Assembly (NCBI RefSeq): GCF_002008165.1
Contig: NZ_MRDM01000032.1
Coordinates: forward strand, 372,001 to 436,000
Length of the DNA: 64,000 bases
Source of the DNA: Rhizobium laguerreae
GTDB taxonomy: Bacteria; Pseudomonadota; Alphaproteobacteria; Rhizobiales; Rhizobiaceae
Direction: 5' to 3'
Made by a program: the position numbers and the translations under genes. The notes below the pieces were generated by a model, which made no database searches, was not told where the DNA came from, and was given only the letters and a program-made list of their open reading frames with translations. This document shows, in pieces, positions 51,828 to 61,679 of this stretch (the stretch's first letter is position 1; each line of letters opens with the position of its first letter).

Positions 51828-52451
51828 ATGAAATCCCTGTCATACGATCCAAACAACACCGGCCTGGTGGTGGTCGACCCCTATAACGACTTTATCTCTG
51901 AGGGCGGAAAGATCTGGCCTCGGATCAAGGAGGTGGCGGAAGCGAACAACTGCGTGCCACATATGCAGGAGGTCTTGACCGCAGCGCGCGCTGCAAAGCT
52001 TCCCATCTTTTTCGCCATGCATCACCGGTACCGAGAAGGCGATTATGAGAACTGGAAATTCGTGGCGCCGATCCAGCGCGCGGCGTGGCACCGCCGAAGT
52101 TTCGAATCCGGGACCTGGGGCGGAGAATTCCGTGCCGAATTCGTTCCGGCCAAAGGCGAGATCGTTGCGTCCGAACACTGGTGCTCAAGCGGATTTGCCA
52201 ACACCGATCTCGATTTGCAGCTGAAGCGGCACGGGATCGAGAGGATCATCGTCATCGGACTGGTTGCTCACACCTGCATCGAAGCCACGGTCCGCTTTGC
52301 CGCCGAACTCGGCTACGACGTCACGGTGGTGAGGGACGCCGTTGCGGACTACTCGGACGAGATGATGCATGCGGCGTTGGAAATCAACATGCCCAATTAC
52401 GCCAGCGCCATCGTGAATACGAGCGATCTTGTTGAAGCGCTTGCAGCGTAA
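51828..52451 (+). CDS. Isochorismatase-family cysteine hydrolase
   Basis: The 207-residue protein has the fold and catalytic set: Asp in LVVVDPYNDF (about residue 16), Lys in FVPAKGEIVASEHW, and the nucleophile Cys in GLVAHTCIEATVRFAAELGY (near 148). Members hydrolyse isochorismate, nicotinamide, N-carbamoyl amines and related compounds, and the substrate is not predictable. A GGAGAG site precedes the ATG. It is the next gene in the 48.9-52.5 kb run. Confidence 0.88.
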   Translation: MKSLSYDPNNTGLVVVDPYNDFISEGGKIWPRIKEVAEANNCVPHMQEVLTAARAAKLPIFFAMHHRYREGDYENWKFVAPIQRAAWHRRSFESGTWGGEFRAEFVPAKGEIVASEHWCSSGFANTDLDLQLKRHGIERIIVIGLVAHTCIEATVRFAAELGYDVTVVRDAVADYSDEMMHAALEINMPNYASAIVNTSDLVEALAA

Positions 52452-52737
52452 CAAGCGCGTTGCGAGGCGCCAAAGCGGCCCTCTGCGGACACATTCCGCC
52501 GGGGGCGAGCGCACGCCTTAGGGGTGAACAAAGGGTCTTGGTCTGCTCTGTCGGACAAACGGAGGCGTTTTTGCGTGCGGGCGTCACAGGCGTCCGGCGC
52601 GGTCTTCATCGACCATCGCGGATTATCGCCGCAACAATCGAACCGACACCATGGGACAATGGACGGCCGCACGGGGCTGGCGCATCGTCCGCAGCGTCAC
52701 GGGCAATGCCCATCACGCTCATTACGGGAAATTGAAA

Positions 52738-53406
52738 ATGTCTATCCAGGAACGCAATAGGACTGCCGCAGAGAAGGTGCATGACGTCGACATGAAGCTC
52801 GAAGTCGTGGTTATTCCGGTTTCCGACGTCGATCGAGCAAAGGCCTTCTACACCGGGCTTGGCTGGAGGCTGGACGCCGACGTTTCCGGCGCGAACGGTT
52901 TCCGGGTGGTTCAGGTGACACCGCCTGGCTCCCCGTGCTCTGTCATCTTCGGCAGTGGCGTCACCTCCGCCAAGCCGGGTTCAGCGCAAGGCCTTCATCT
53001 CATCGTTTCCGACATTGAGACGGCTCATGCGGCGCTGGCCGCCCGAGGCGCTGCAATGAGCGGTATCTTTCATGATGTCGGCGGCGTTTTCCATCATCAG
53101 GACGACGAGGGTCGTCTTGCCGGACCGCATCCAACTCGCGGCAGTTACTCATCTTTTGCATCGTTCAGCGACCCCGATGGAAACGGCTGGCTCTTCCAGG
53201 AGGTGACGGCCAGGCTGCCGGGCCGCATCGCCGCCACCGGCGCGGCATTTTCATCGGAGAGCGACCTTGCGAGCGCCTTGCGCCGCGCCGCTGCTGCCCA
53301 TGGCGAACATGAGAAACGCACCGGCGGCAATCATGATGAGAACTGGCCGGACTGGTATGCGCAATACATGATCGCCGAGCGCTCAGGACGGCCGCTGCCC
53401 GATTGA
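52738..53406 (+). CDS. VOC (glyoxalase/bleomycin-resistance fold) protein
   Basis: The 222-residue protein has a vicinal-oxygen-chelate domain (about 18-160): KLEVVVIPVSDVDRAKAFYT, LHLIVSDIETAHAALAARGA and SFSDPDGNGWLFQEV. A C-terminal helical tail (about 170-222; GNHDENWPDWYAQYMIAERSG) is found in a subset of the family. It may bind metal and act on xenobiotics or glyoxals. The ATG at 52738 is preferred over the open frame from 52651. The 286 bases upstream hold no supported gene. Confidence 0.82.
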   Translation: MSIQERNRTAAEKVHDVDMKLEVVVIPVSDVDRAKAFYTGLGWRLDADVSGANGFRVVQVTPPGSPCSVIFGSGVTSAKPGSAQGLHLIVSDIETAHAALAARGAAMSGIFHDVGGVFHHQDDEGRLAGPHPTRGSYSSFASFSDPDGNGWLFQEVTARLPGRIAATGAAFSSESDLASALRRAAAAHGEHEKRTGGNHDENWPDWYAQYMIAERSGRPLPD

Positions 53407-53510
53407 CGGCTCCATTTTGCACGGCCGGCATGTGCCATGAAGAGAGCTTCCGGCGCTGCGCACAGGAAAGGCCGCCGGCCGCATTCAGCTGTCGCGATCG
53501 AATCCTGACC

Positions 53511-53538
53511 GGGCCGCCATCTTCGATGATGGCGGCCC
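53511..53538. terminator. Hairpin terminator after the VOC gene
   Basis: A perfect 11-bp stem (GGGCCGCCATC / GATGGCGGCCC) with loop TTCGAT lies 105 bases after the VOC stop. Confidence 0.7.
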
Positions 53539-53768
53539 GTTCTGCAAATTCCAAGGGAACATCAACTCTGCGACCTCGATCAGTCGATTTGGTTTGGCTC
53601 GACAGAGCGAGCAGGCCCTGAAGCCACGACACCCCTGATCACCTTTGCACCTAGAGACAAGGGAGACCCTGCTGCTTCAAGCGAGCGGGCCTGATTGCTC
53701 TCGTCAATATCGACCTGTTCGACAATCTCTAAGAGGCGTTTGCCATCCACATGCGGAACCGATCCCAT

Positions 53769-53783
53769 GGTATCGGCGACACC
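53769..53783. promoter_or_regulatory. Shared operator, copy C (upstream of epoxide hydrolase)
   Basis: GGTATCGGCGACACC, a 7-1-7 dyad with one mismatch, is followed by TTGGTGCAATAGAA and lies 73 bases before the epoxide hydrolase start. The segment matches copy B over more than 20 positions. Confidence 0.6.
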
Positions 53784-53855
53784 TTGGTGCAATAGAACCT
53801 CGCCTCCGCACATGAGAGCTTTGGCGCGTCGAAATTCTGAACCCAGGAGACACCC

Positions 53856-55142
53856 ATGTCATCCATCTCATCCTCAGTCACTCGCCGCACTCTTTTGGCA
53901 ACCGCCGCTGCCGCCGGCGCGCTCAGCGTCCTTCCAGCCTCGATCGCCCTGGCCAAAGCCGGTGGCGAGGAAATTCGTCCCTTCAAATACAAGGCGACCG
54001 ATGCCCAACTCGACGATCTCCGCCGCCGCATCGAAGCAACGCGCTTTCCGGATCGCGAGATCGTCGATGACAATACCCAGGGCGTTCAATCCGCGACCAT
54101 CGAAAAGCTCGCAAGGTATTGGGCAAAGGACTATGACTGGCGAAAGGTCGAGGCGAGGCTGAACGCCCTGCCCCAGTTCACGACCAAGATCGACGGCGTC
54201 GACATCCACTTCATCCATGTGAAAGCCAAGCGCGACGGCGCCCTGCCCATCATCGTGACACATGGATGGCCGGGGTCGATCATCGAGCAGATGAAGATTA
54301 TCGAACCCCTTACCAATCCGACTGCACACGGCGGCTCCGCGTCAGATGCTTTCGACGTCGTCATTCCTTCGATCCCTGGCTATGGCTTCTCCGGAAGGCC
54401 AACCGAGAAAGGCTGGGATCCCATCCGGATCGCGCATGCCTGGATCGAACTCATGAAACGCCTCGGCTACTCGAAATATGTCGCTCAGGGCGGCGACTGG
54501 GGCGACGCCGTGACTGAGCAGATGGCATTGATCGCCCCGCCGGAACTGGCCGGGATCCACGTCAATATGCCGGCCACCGTTCCGGACGACATCGCCGCCG
54601 CGCTGCGGCCGGGAGGCACCAAGCCTGCAGGACTGTCGGCCGACGAGGAACACGCCTACAACCAGCTCGATGACTTCTACAAGCATGGCCTCGGCTACGC
54701 GATCGAAATGGCAAACCGCCCGCAGACCTTGGTCGGCATTGCGGATTCACCCGTTGGCCTTGCCGCGTGGATGATCGATCACGACATCCGGAGCTACGAG
54801 CTGATTGCCCGCGTCTTCGACGGCGAGACGGAAGGCCTGACACGAGAGGATATCCTTGACAATGTGACCCTCTACTGGCTCACGAACACGGCCGTCTCGT
54901 CGGCACGCCTTTACTGGGAGAACAAGCTTGAATTCTTCGCTGTGAAGAATGTCAAGATTCCGGTGGCGGTCAGCGTATTTCCCGACGAAATCTATGCGGC
55001 GCCCCGGAGCTGGACGGAGCGGGCCTACCCGAACCTGATACACTACAACAGGCTCGCGAAGGGCGGGCACTTCGCAGCTTGGGAGCAGACGACGGTGTTC
55101 TGCGAAGAGCTCCGGACTGCGTTCCGTTCAGTCAGAACGTAA
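53856..55142 (+). CDS. Tat-exported epoxide hydrolase (alpha/beta fold)
   Basis: The 428-residue precursor has a twin-arginine signal (TRRTLLATAAAAGALSVLPA, residues about 7-26). An epoxide-hydrolase N-terminal domain (about 38-145) and an alpha/beta hydrolase core follow. The oxyanion motif is HGWPGS (near 130), the nucleophile Asp lies in VAQGGDWGDAVTEQM (near 212), and the general-base His is in AKGGHFAAWEQ near the end. It should open epoxides by an ester intermediate, in the periplasm. A GGAGACAC site precedes the ATG. Confidence 0.88.
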   Translation: MSSISSSVTRRTLLATAAAAGALSVLPASIALAKAGGEEIRPFKYKATDAQLDDLRRRIEATRFPDREIVDDNTQGVQSATIEKLARYWAKDYDWRKVEARLNALPQFTTKIDGVDIHFIHVKAKRDGALPIIVTHGWPGSIIEQMKIIEPLTNPTAHGGSASDAFDVVIPSIPGYGFSGRPTEKGWDPIRIAHAWIELMKRLGYSKYVAQGGDWGDAVTEQMALIAPPELAGIHVNMPATVPDDIAAALRPGGTKPAGLSADEEHAYNQLDDFYKHGLGYAIEMANRPQTLVGIADSPVGLAAWMIDHDIRSYELIARVFDGETEGLTREDILDNVTLYWLTNTAVSSARLYWENKLEFFAVKNVKIPVAVSVFPDEIYAAPRSWTERAYPNLIHYNRLAKGGHFAAWEQTTVFCEELRTAFRSVRT

Positions 55143-55273
55143 AGGCATTTCAGACGCGTGCCTGGTCGCCGGTTTTCCGGCGGCCTTGCTCCATGTGTTG
55201 AACGTGGACGTGGGCCACATTTGATTTCGGTTGCGACGTAGGGACTGCCGTGCAGCGATTTTCGGCCTTCGTT

Positions 55274-58137
55274 TCAGCCCAGACCGTCGATCAGCATCTT
55301 TGCTCGTGACAGTTTGACGCTGGAAAATCCTTCCGTGAACTGCTGGTAGATCGGAAGGAGGATATTGCGAGCCGATCCGCGTCCATCATTGCGATCAAGG
55401 AATTCGACCAGGCTGATGCCTGCCGAAATTTGCCAGTAAATTCCGCCTTGCGCGGAGGCCTGCTGCATTGCCTGTTGGTACAAGTTTTGGACATCAGAGG
55501 CGTCGCTGATGTTCTGGGCGGCTAATATCTCGCCCTTCCTTCTCAAAATCTCGGGCACCATCCACCGGTAGCCTTTTTGCTCTGAAAAATGCAGGGCATT
55601 TCCGATTTCCTGAAGCGCCTCATTAAAACGACCGGCCGTCTGCAACGCAGACGCAAGCTCGCATAAGAAAAAGGGATAAAAGAGCAGGTACGCGGCTTCA
55701 CGCATTTCACCAATGCCGGATCGAATCGCGTCGATGCCACTCCTTGGATCGCCCGATCGAACCGCCAGGCTTCCCTTCACGCATAGGCCAACCGCGTGAA
55801 AAGGACGCAGGCCATGCTGCAATGCATGGTCGAGCAACTCTTCGCCGTATTCCTTGGCTCGATGCACTTCGTCAAGGCTTAGTGAAACGAAGGCAGCCGA
55901 CCATGCGAGAGCAACACATAAGACGAATGGCTGCCTTGTTTCGCGTGCTTCCCGGATCGACTCCTCAGCCGTTCGAACCGCCGCGTCCAACTGACCGCGT
56001 GAGATCAGGTTCACCGTGTTATGGGCCATGGAGGACGTCCGAACGTCGGCCCCGAGCCTCAGCATATTTTTGCGGCGATTGTCGAAGGGGAAATGCCTCG
56101 CCGCCCAATCAAGCCGCTCGCCAGCTTCCTGGTGCTCCGCCTGATAGGTTTGAGGGATTCCCACGAGCCATGCGGCCGTAGCCCGGGACTGTATGTCTCG
56201 TCCCTTGACGACTTGCTCGTATTCACGCGCAAACACCAGCGCGTCTTCCAATTCCATCGATCGGGCGGAGAACAGCCAAAGTGCGCATGTCACGCGCTGC
56301 TGGTAATCAAAGTCATCGAATGCCTTTGCCAGCGACAAGGCACCGGTCAGCAGGTCCCTGCCGCGATGGCTCATGCCTTGGGTGTAAATCAGCGCGAATC
56401 CGAGAGCGCATCGCAAGACCATCTCCGTGCGGCTTCCGCTCTCCTCGCCGATCTGTTCGAGCGCCTTTTCCGCCCAGTCGCCCGCCTCGGAAACCAGCGA
56501 CATGGCAGTCCAGAAGTCGCTCGCGGCGGCGGCGAGCCTACGCCCAGAATTCCGTCCCCATCGGGCGAGAGAGCCCATCTCAACGCGGCACGCAGATTGT
56601 CGATCTCCCGGCGATAGCGACCAATTTCTTCGATCGCAGCCTGAAGATGGCGCTCCTCTGAAAACGGCCGAAAGAACGACAGAAAGTACTTCGCCAGCCG
56701 ACGCATGGCGCGTTGGTAGTGGTCGCGGACCCCGAGTTTTTCGCGCGCGTAGACGCGCACGGTTTCGAGGAGACGCCAACGAGGACCTGTTTCGGCCCCT
56801 TCGAATGTCACCAGCGACTTCGAGACGAGATTAGAAATAGCGAGAGCCGTTTCCGCCTCGGTTTCCCCACTCACCGCCACGGCGGCATCTAGCGTAAAGC
56901 CGGCCGGGAAGATCGCCAAACTGCAAAGCAGCTGGCGTTCGGCTTCCGGCAGCAATTCATAGCTCCAGTCCAGCGCCGCGCGGAGTGTCTGATGACGAGG
57001 CAGAGCTGTCCTACGTCCGCCGGTCAGCAGGACAAAGCGATCGTCCAGTCGGCCGGCGATCTGTTGGAGACCGAGGGTCGCAGCGCGGGCGGCGGCAAAT
57101 TCGATGGCGAGCGGAATTCCATCGAGATGCCGACATATCGTCGCGATGGCAGACAGCCTTTCCTCGCTTGGCGAAAAATCCCATAGCAAGGCCCGGGTGC
57201 GGGCGATGAAGAGCTGGACTGCACTATGTTCCAGAGCGTTGCCGAGATCCTCGCTCGCCGGAACCTCGAGCGGGGGCACGCGGTAAGCGAATTCACCCTC
57301 GATACGGAGAAGCTCTCGGCTTGTCGCGAGCACCGATACGTTTTGGCAAGCGCGCACGATCGCCTCGACCATTGAGGCGGCTGCGTCGATGACGTGTTCG
57401 CAGTTGTCGATCACCAACAACATCTTCCTCGTTCCGATGGCGCGCGCCACCAGCTCTGCGGAAATGTCGTCTCCCTGAAGATGCAAATCGAGGGTTTGAG
57501 CTAGCGTTGTGGGAACAAGGCTTGGATCCGACAGGGATACAAGTTCTACGAAGAAGGCGTCGCCATCCAGCGATGGCAGCAAACGGCGGGCGATTTCTGA
57601 CGCAAGCACGGTCTTTCCGATACCGCCGGGACCGGTCAGCGTAACAACTCGGTAGGCAGAAGTCAGGTTCAGGACTTGGGTAATCGTCGTCTCGCGGCCT
57701 ACCAAATCAGACATCGAGGCCGGAATATTTGTAAAAAACGAATTCCGAGTTGATCGCGGGTGGATGGGAGGCGTCGGCGCCGGCGCGTGTGCTGATTTAC
57801 GATGGCACGTCCACTCGCCGAGGATACGATAGCCTCGACCAGAAATGGTCTTCAGCAAATTCCTATCTTTTCCGAGCGCCTTACGAATTGCCGATATGTG
57901 AACTTGGATCGTATTGTCTTCGACGACGAGTCCGGGCCAAACGCGCTTCATAAGGTCGTCTTTGGATACGATATCGCCTTCCGAAACCACGAGTGTTTCC
58001 AGAATTTCAAAGGCCCGACTGCCGATGGGTACTGGCGCTCCCATGGCACGCAGCTCTCGCTTAGCGAGGTCAAGCTCCCAACCGCAGAACTCGAAAAGGC
58101 CTAGCTCGATCTGTCCCAAAGCACTCTCTCCAGGCAA
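55274..58137 (-). pseudogene. Winged-helix / STAND ATPase regulator, split by one frameshift
   Basis: The first half (from 58137) has an OmpR-type winged helix (residues about 10-108; VGSRAFEILETL-like start) and a STAND/NB-ARC ATPase (about 145-480; P-loop GPGGIGKT, Walker B LLVIDNCEH). It leaves frame after DGDGILGVG. The second half reads LAAAASDFWTAMSLVSEAGD onward in another frame, with helical TPR-like repeats to a stop at 55274. Inserting one G in the GG run near 56545 restores one 954-residue protein (2864 + 1 bases = 955 codons). Such proteins are signal-dependent transcription factors. Real pseudogene or sequencing error. Confidence 0.78.
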
Positions 58138-58205
58138 TGGTATTTAGGACCATAAAACCATAGAAACGCCCCTTATTCCAAGGGCACGGGGCCGCGTACC
58201 AAAGC

Positions 58206-58262
58206 AGCGATTCAGATTTTTTCAGAATCTCTCATAGCACTTAAGTGCCATTTTGAATCGCT
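58206..58262. promoter_or_regulatory. Nested palindromes between the STAND regulator and response regulator
   Basis: AGCGATTCA (58206-58214) is the exact inverse of TGAATCGCT (58254-58262). Between them lies the 12-bp palindrome GCACTTAAGTGC (58237-58248). The position in the 241-base divergent gap suggests operators. Confidence 0.45.
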
Positions 58263-58378
58263 ATCCACTAAAAGAAATCTCAGCAGCGATCGCGACAATC
58301 AACAGTCGGACGCAAGTACAATTCATTTCTAATGATCTTTGCCCACAGATTCTCGATACAATTTAAAGGAGAATGGCA

Positions 58379-59032
58379 ATGTACACTGGTAACCACCCGC
58401 ATGCCACAACGCGCAAAGCGCAGAAATTCTCACCGGAAGACGCAATCGTCGTCATCTTGAGTGACGACGATACTATCTCTTCGGCTTTGAACGCAAACAT
58501 CTGCTTACAGGGTTGGCGGCCGCACCTTTATAAATCAGGAACGGAATTTCTGACATGCCCAGAGGCGGACTTTCTAGGTTGCGTTGTTCTTGACGCGAGG
58601 CTGCCTGACCTCACCGCGTCTGATCTGACACATCTAATATGTGCGCATGCAACCCGTTGCCCGGTGATCGTCCTCACCGGCCATGGCGGTCAGGCGATGA
58701 CCGTGAATGCAACGAAATTTCATGTCAGCTTCATACCACAGCCGTTCGACTTGAACGCTCTCACGGAAAAGATTGATGCGGCCATTCAAGCCACCATGGA
58801 GATAGGTCGCCTCGAGGGAAACTACCGGACGCTTACGCCGCGAGAGCGGGAAGTCATGAAGTTCGTCGCCGAGGGGCTACTGAACAAGCAGGTGGCGTTC
58901 AAATTGAACATCAGCGAGATCACAGTGAAGGCTCATCGCGGTCAGGTCATGAGGAAGATGAACGCCCGAACGTTACCGCATCTGGTGAACATGGCGGCGA
59001 AGCTCGATATCGGCGTGGGATCTCTGCATTAG
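58379..59032 (+). CDS. LuxR-family (FixJ-type) response regulator, orphan
   Basis: The 217-residue protein has a receiver domain (about 22-145) with the acidic pair SDDD, the phospho-acceptor Asp in VVLDARLPD and Thr in VLTGHG. The conserved Lys before PF is replaced by Gln (FIPQPFD), so phosphorylation signalling may be altered. A LuxR/GerE helix-turn-helix (about 150-210; LTPREREVMKFVAEGLLNKQ) ends the protein. No histidine kinase is nearby. Start 58379 gives correct spacing to AAAGGAG; the ATG two codons earlier is too near. Confidence 0.85.
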   Translation: MYTGNHPHATTRKAQKFSPEDAIVVILSDDDTISSALNANICLQGWRPHLYKSGTEFLTCPEADFLGCVVLDARLPDLTASDLTHLICAHATRCPVIVLTGHGGQAMTVNATKFHVSFIPQPFDLNALTEKIDAAIQATMEIGRLEGNYRTLTPREREVMKFVAEGLLNKQVAFKLNISEITVKAHRGQVMRKMNARTLPHLVNMAAKLDIGVGSLH

Positions 59033-59126
59033 TTTGTGGTCTGACAGACGGCCGGGATGCCGGGAAGAGCCCGACATCCAATCGGCAGCAAACCCGAGAA
59101 GGGATCGGAATAGAAATATATTCCGT

Positions 59127-60119
59127 TCACTTCGGAGCCGCGGAACTGCCTTTGACGAAGTCCACCATGACGCCTGGCTTGACCATGCTAGCCAGCTCTT
59201 CGACATCCCAATTCGTCAGCCGCACGCAGCCATGCGATCCCACCTTGTCGATAAGCTTCGGCTCCGGTGTCCCATGTATTCCATAGGTCGGTTCGGTCAG
59301 GTCGATCCAGACCGTCCCGACAGGACCGTTCGGCCCTTTCGGGATCGTCAGGACCTTGTTGTTCTTTCCCTGCTTGAAGTTGCGCTTCGGATCATATCTG
59401 TAGACTGGCATTCTCGCGACGCCCTTGACCTTGTGCTTGCCTGACGGCGCCGGATTGTCTTCGCTTCCGATCGTTGCGGGATAGACTGCAAGCAGCGATC
59501 CATCCGCGGCATAGGCGAGCACCTGCCCCGTCTTCCTGTCAGCCTCGATCCTCTTGACCTTTCCTTCCTTTGGAAGACCCGGGTTCACCACCCACACCGT
59601 GTCGCCAGGAGCAAACTGCGAAGCCGGGTTGAGCGCATGCACGAGATCGATACCCATGTGGAACCGCTCGGACAGTTTCTCGGCAACGCTCGTATATCCC
59701 AAGCTTTGCATCTTTGCCTTCTCGCCATAATCTTCAGGGATCTTGTCAACGAGACCCGCGGCATCCTCGGCCGAGACGACATAACTCTCAACGATCGGGG
59801 CATTGCCTTCCAGGCGGGAGGCGACCTCTGGATCCAGCCTCCCATCGACAGGAAGATTGTTCATCGCCTCGAAGCCGGCCACGGCCTTGTCGACGTTTTC
59901 GCCCGAGAGGCCATCGATCACGCCGGGAGATGAGCCTGCACGGTCGAGCAGGACTTGAAGGCGAACGATCGCCGGGTCTGGATCTCCCGGCCCAGATTTC
60001 TCAGTCCCGATGGACGCAATCGACGCAGTATTGATTTCTTCGGGTCGGAGTTCCCGCGCGGCGGCACCGCCAACGGAGAAGGCCAGAGCGAGCAGCGACA
60101 TCGGCAGGGCTGTTTTCAT
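59127..60119 (-). CDS. L,D-transpeptidase with peptidoglycan-binding domain
   Basis: The 330-residue precursor has a signal peptide (about 1-22, ending GGAAARE). A peptidoglycan-binding-like domain (about 45-100) is followed by the YkuD catalytic domain (about 200-325) with the motif YGIHGTPEPKLIDKVGSHGC and VRLTN. Cys is the nucleophile and His the partner. It cross-links peptidoglycan stems or attaches proteins to them in the periplasm. The ATG at 60119 is preferred (MKTALPMSLLAL); the frame starts at 60128. It is divergent from a LysR gene. Confidence 0.9.
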   Translation of the reverse strand: MKTALPMSLLALAFSVGGAAARELRPEEINTASIASIGTEKSGPGDPDPAIVRLQVLLDRAGSSPGVIDGLSGENVDKAVAGFEAMNNLPVDGRLDPEVASRLEGNAPIVESYVVSAEDAAGLVDKIPEDYGEKAKMQSLGYTSVAEKLSERFHMGIDLVHALNPASQFAPGDTVWVVNPGLPKEGKVKRIEADRKTGQVLAYAADGSLLAVYPATIGSEDNPAPSGKHKVKGVARMPVYRYDPKRNFKQGKNNKVLTIPKGPNGPVGTVWIDLTEPTYGIHGTPEPKLIDKVGSHGCVRLTNWDVEELASMVKPGVMVDFVKGSSAAPK

Positions 60120-60247
60120 GGACGACAAATGGCCAGCGGCGCAACTTGTTCCAGTGCGAACAGAGCCAGGCGGGTGTTCACGATGATTTCAATGTCCAGC
60201 CTCAGCAAATTCAGTACAACGGCCATTTGATCCGAAGGAGCTCGTGA

Positions 60248-61141
60248 ATGCCGCGCGAGAGCGTCAATGACCTGCTGGCTTTTCTGGCGGTCGCCCGAGA
60301 GAAGAACTTTACGCGAGCGGCTGCGAAATTGGGCGTGTCTCAATCGGCGCTCAGCCACGTTGTCCGCCAGCTCGAGACGCGGCTTGGAATCCGGCTGCTG
60401 ACCCGTACCACGCGGGCCGTTTCGCTCACCGAGGCCGGGGAGCGGTTGTTCCAAGGCGTGGGACCGCATTTCGACGAGATCGATGCTCAACTCGACGCTC
60501 TCACAGAGCTCCGGGACAGGCCCGCGGGGAACATTCGCATCACGGCATCCGATCACGCGATCAAATGGATCATCTGGCCGAAACTCCAGCGCTTCCTACC
60601 GAACAACCCTGACATCAAGGTGGAGCTGATACGCGAGAACGGGCTGTCTGACATCGTGACCGAGCGCTTCGACGGCGGCGTCCGGATGGGAGAGCAGGTG
60701 GCGAAAGACATGATCTCAACACGTATCGGGCCTGATTTCCCTTTTGCCGTCGTCGGCACGCCCTCATATTTCGACGGCAATGGGGTTCCGGAGCATCCGC
60801 AGGACCTCGTCCGCCATAACTGTATCAACGAGCGCCTGCCCACATATGGCGGCTTCTGGGCATGGGAGTTCGAAGACAACGGGAAAGAGATCAGGATCAG
60901 GGTGGAGGGACAGCTTGCCTTCAATAACTCCTATCAGAGTGTGGAAGCGGCGCTGGACGGACTTGGCCTGGCATACGTACCGGAAGACGTCGCGCTACCT
61001 CATATTGCGGAAGGCCGTCTGAGACGCGTGCTGGAGGCCTTTTCCCCACACTGGGATGGCTACCATCTATACTACCCCAGCAGAAGGCAGTCCTCTCCGG
61101 CTTTCGTGGCGCTCGTGGACGCCCTGCGCCATCGAGCTTGA
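60248..61141 (+). CDS. LysR family transcriptional regulator
   Basis: The 297-residue protein has the LysR helix-turn-helix (about residues 6-64; FLAVAREKNFTRAAAKLGVS, then SALSHVVRQLETRLG) and an effector domain from about 90. The RPAGNIRITASDHAIKWIIWP segment is typical of the CrgA/PecT-like group that controls dehydrogenase or redox genes. It is divergent from the L,D-transpeptidase, but such regulators often act elsewhere. It is a candidate for the GGTATCGG regulon, without direct evidence. Confidence 0.9.
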   Translation: MPRESVNDLLAFLAVAREKNFTRAAAKLGVSQSALSHVVRQLETRLGIRLLTRTTRAVSLTEAGERLFQGVGPHFDEIDAQLDALTELRDRPAGNIRITASDHAIKWIIWPKLQRFLPNNPDIKVELIRENGLSDIVTERFDGGVRMGEQVAKDMISTRIGPDFPFAVVGTPSYFDGNGVPEHPQDLVRHNCINERLPTYGGFWAWEFEDNGKEIRIRVEGQLAFNNSYQSVEAALDGLGLAYVPEDVALPHIAEGRLRRVLEAFSPHWDGYHLYYPSRRQSSPAFVALVDALRHRA

Positions 61142-61242
61142 TAGCCATCTTGCTTTTCTTGGGCGCCCTTTGAGCAGGGAACGCTGACGCGCAGGGATCG
61201 CTTTCGGTGGGGCGTTAAATTGAACGCCCATCGGTGACCCTC

Positions 61243-61557
61243 TCAATGAATTATCTTTGACCGCTTCTCCGCATGCGAAATTCCATCGAGCGTCGCCATA
61301 AGCTTTTCGAACTCGCTCAAGACTCGATTGAACTCGGCGTCCTGCATGGCGGCGATTTCCGATATCGTCAAGGACACGGACTCAATCAGCGTGTCGATCC
61401 AAACGCAGCGCTCGGCCGGGACATGACCGAGGACCTGCTGCCTATGCGTCTTCAGCTCGCGCAGGATGCGAACGATAAGAGCGCCACGGTCCGCCCTGCT
61501 CAAGAACGGAAGCCTTGTCTGCGCCTGCTGGATTTCCGTTATCAGCGTCGTCGCCAT
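61243..61557 (-). CDS. Hypothetical helical protein
   Basis: The 104-residue protein is largely helical (IVRILRELKTHRQQVLGHVP, SEFEKLMATLDGISHAEKRS) without signal peptide or membrane segment. A cysteine lies at the centre. No family is recognised, and no co-transcribed partner is evident. Confidence 0.5.
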   Translation of the reverse strand: MATTLITEIQQAQTRLPFLSRADRGALIVRILRELKTHRQQVLGHVPAERCVWIDTLIESVSLTISEIAAMQDAEFNRVLSEFEKLMATLDGISHAEKRSKIIH

Positions 61558-61679
61558 CCCCGATCTCCGACGTTCGAATGCAACCCGTTATCACAACCAC
61601 AGCGTTTCCAACATGGACTTTGGTCTGAGTGACCATATCGGTGCGGTTCAGTACTTTCTTCGCCACCACAGCCGATCGG

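Larger units (their letters stand above)
53407..53855. other. Intergenic region with terminator and operator
   Basis: About 450 bases contain a terminator hairpin (53511-53538) and operator copy C (53769-53783). A minus-strand frame of 77 residues (53580-53813) has no family match or clear start signal and is not called. Confidence 0.5.

Noticed and set aside
53580..53813. 77-residue minus-strand frame between the VOC and epoxide hydrolase genes
   Set aside because: No family likeness; it spans operator copy C and has no good start signal.
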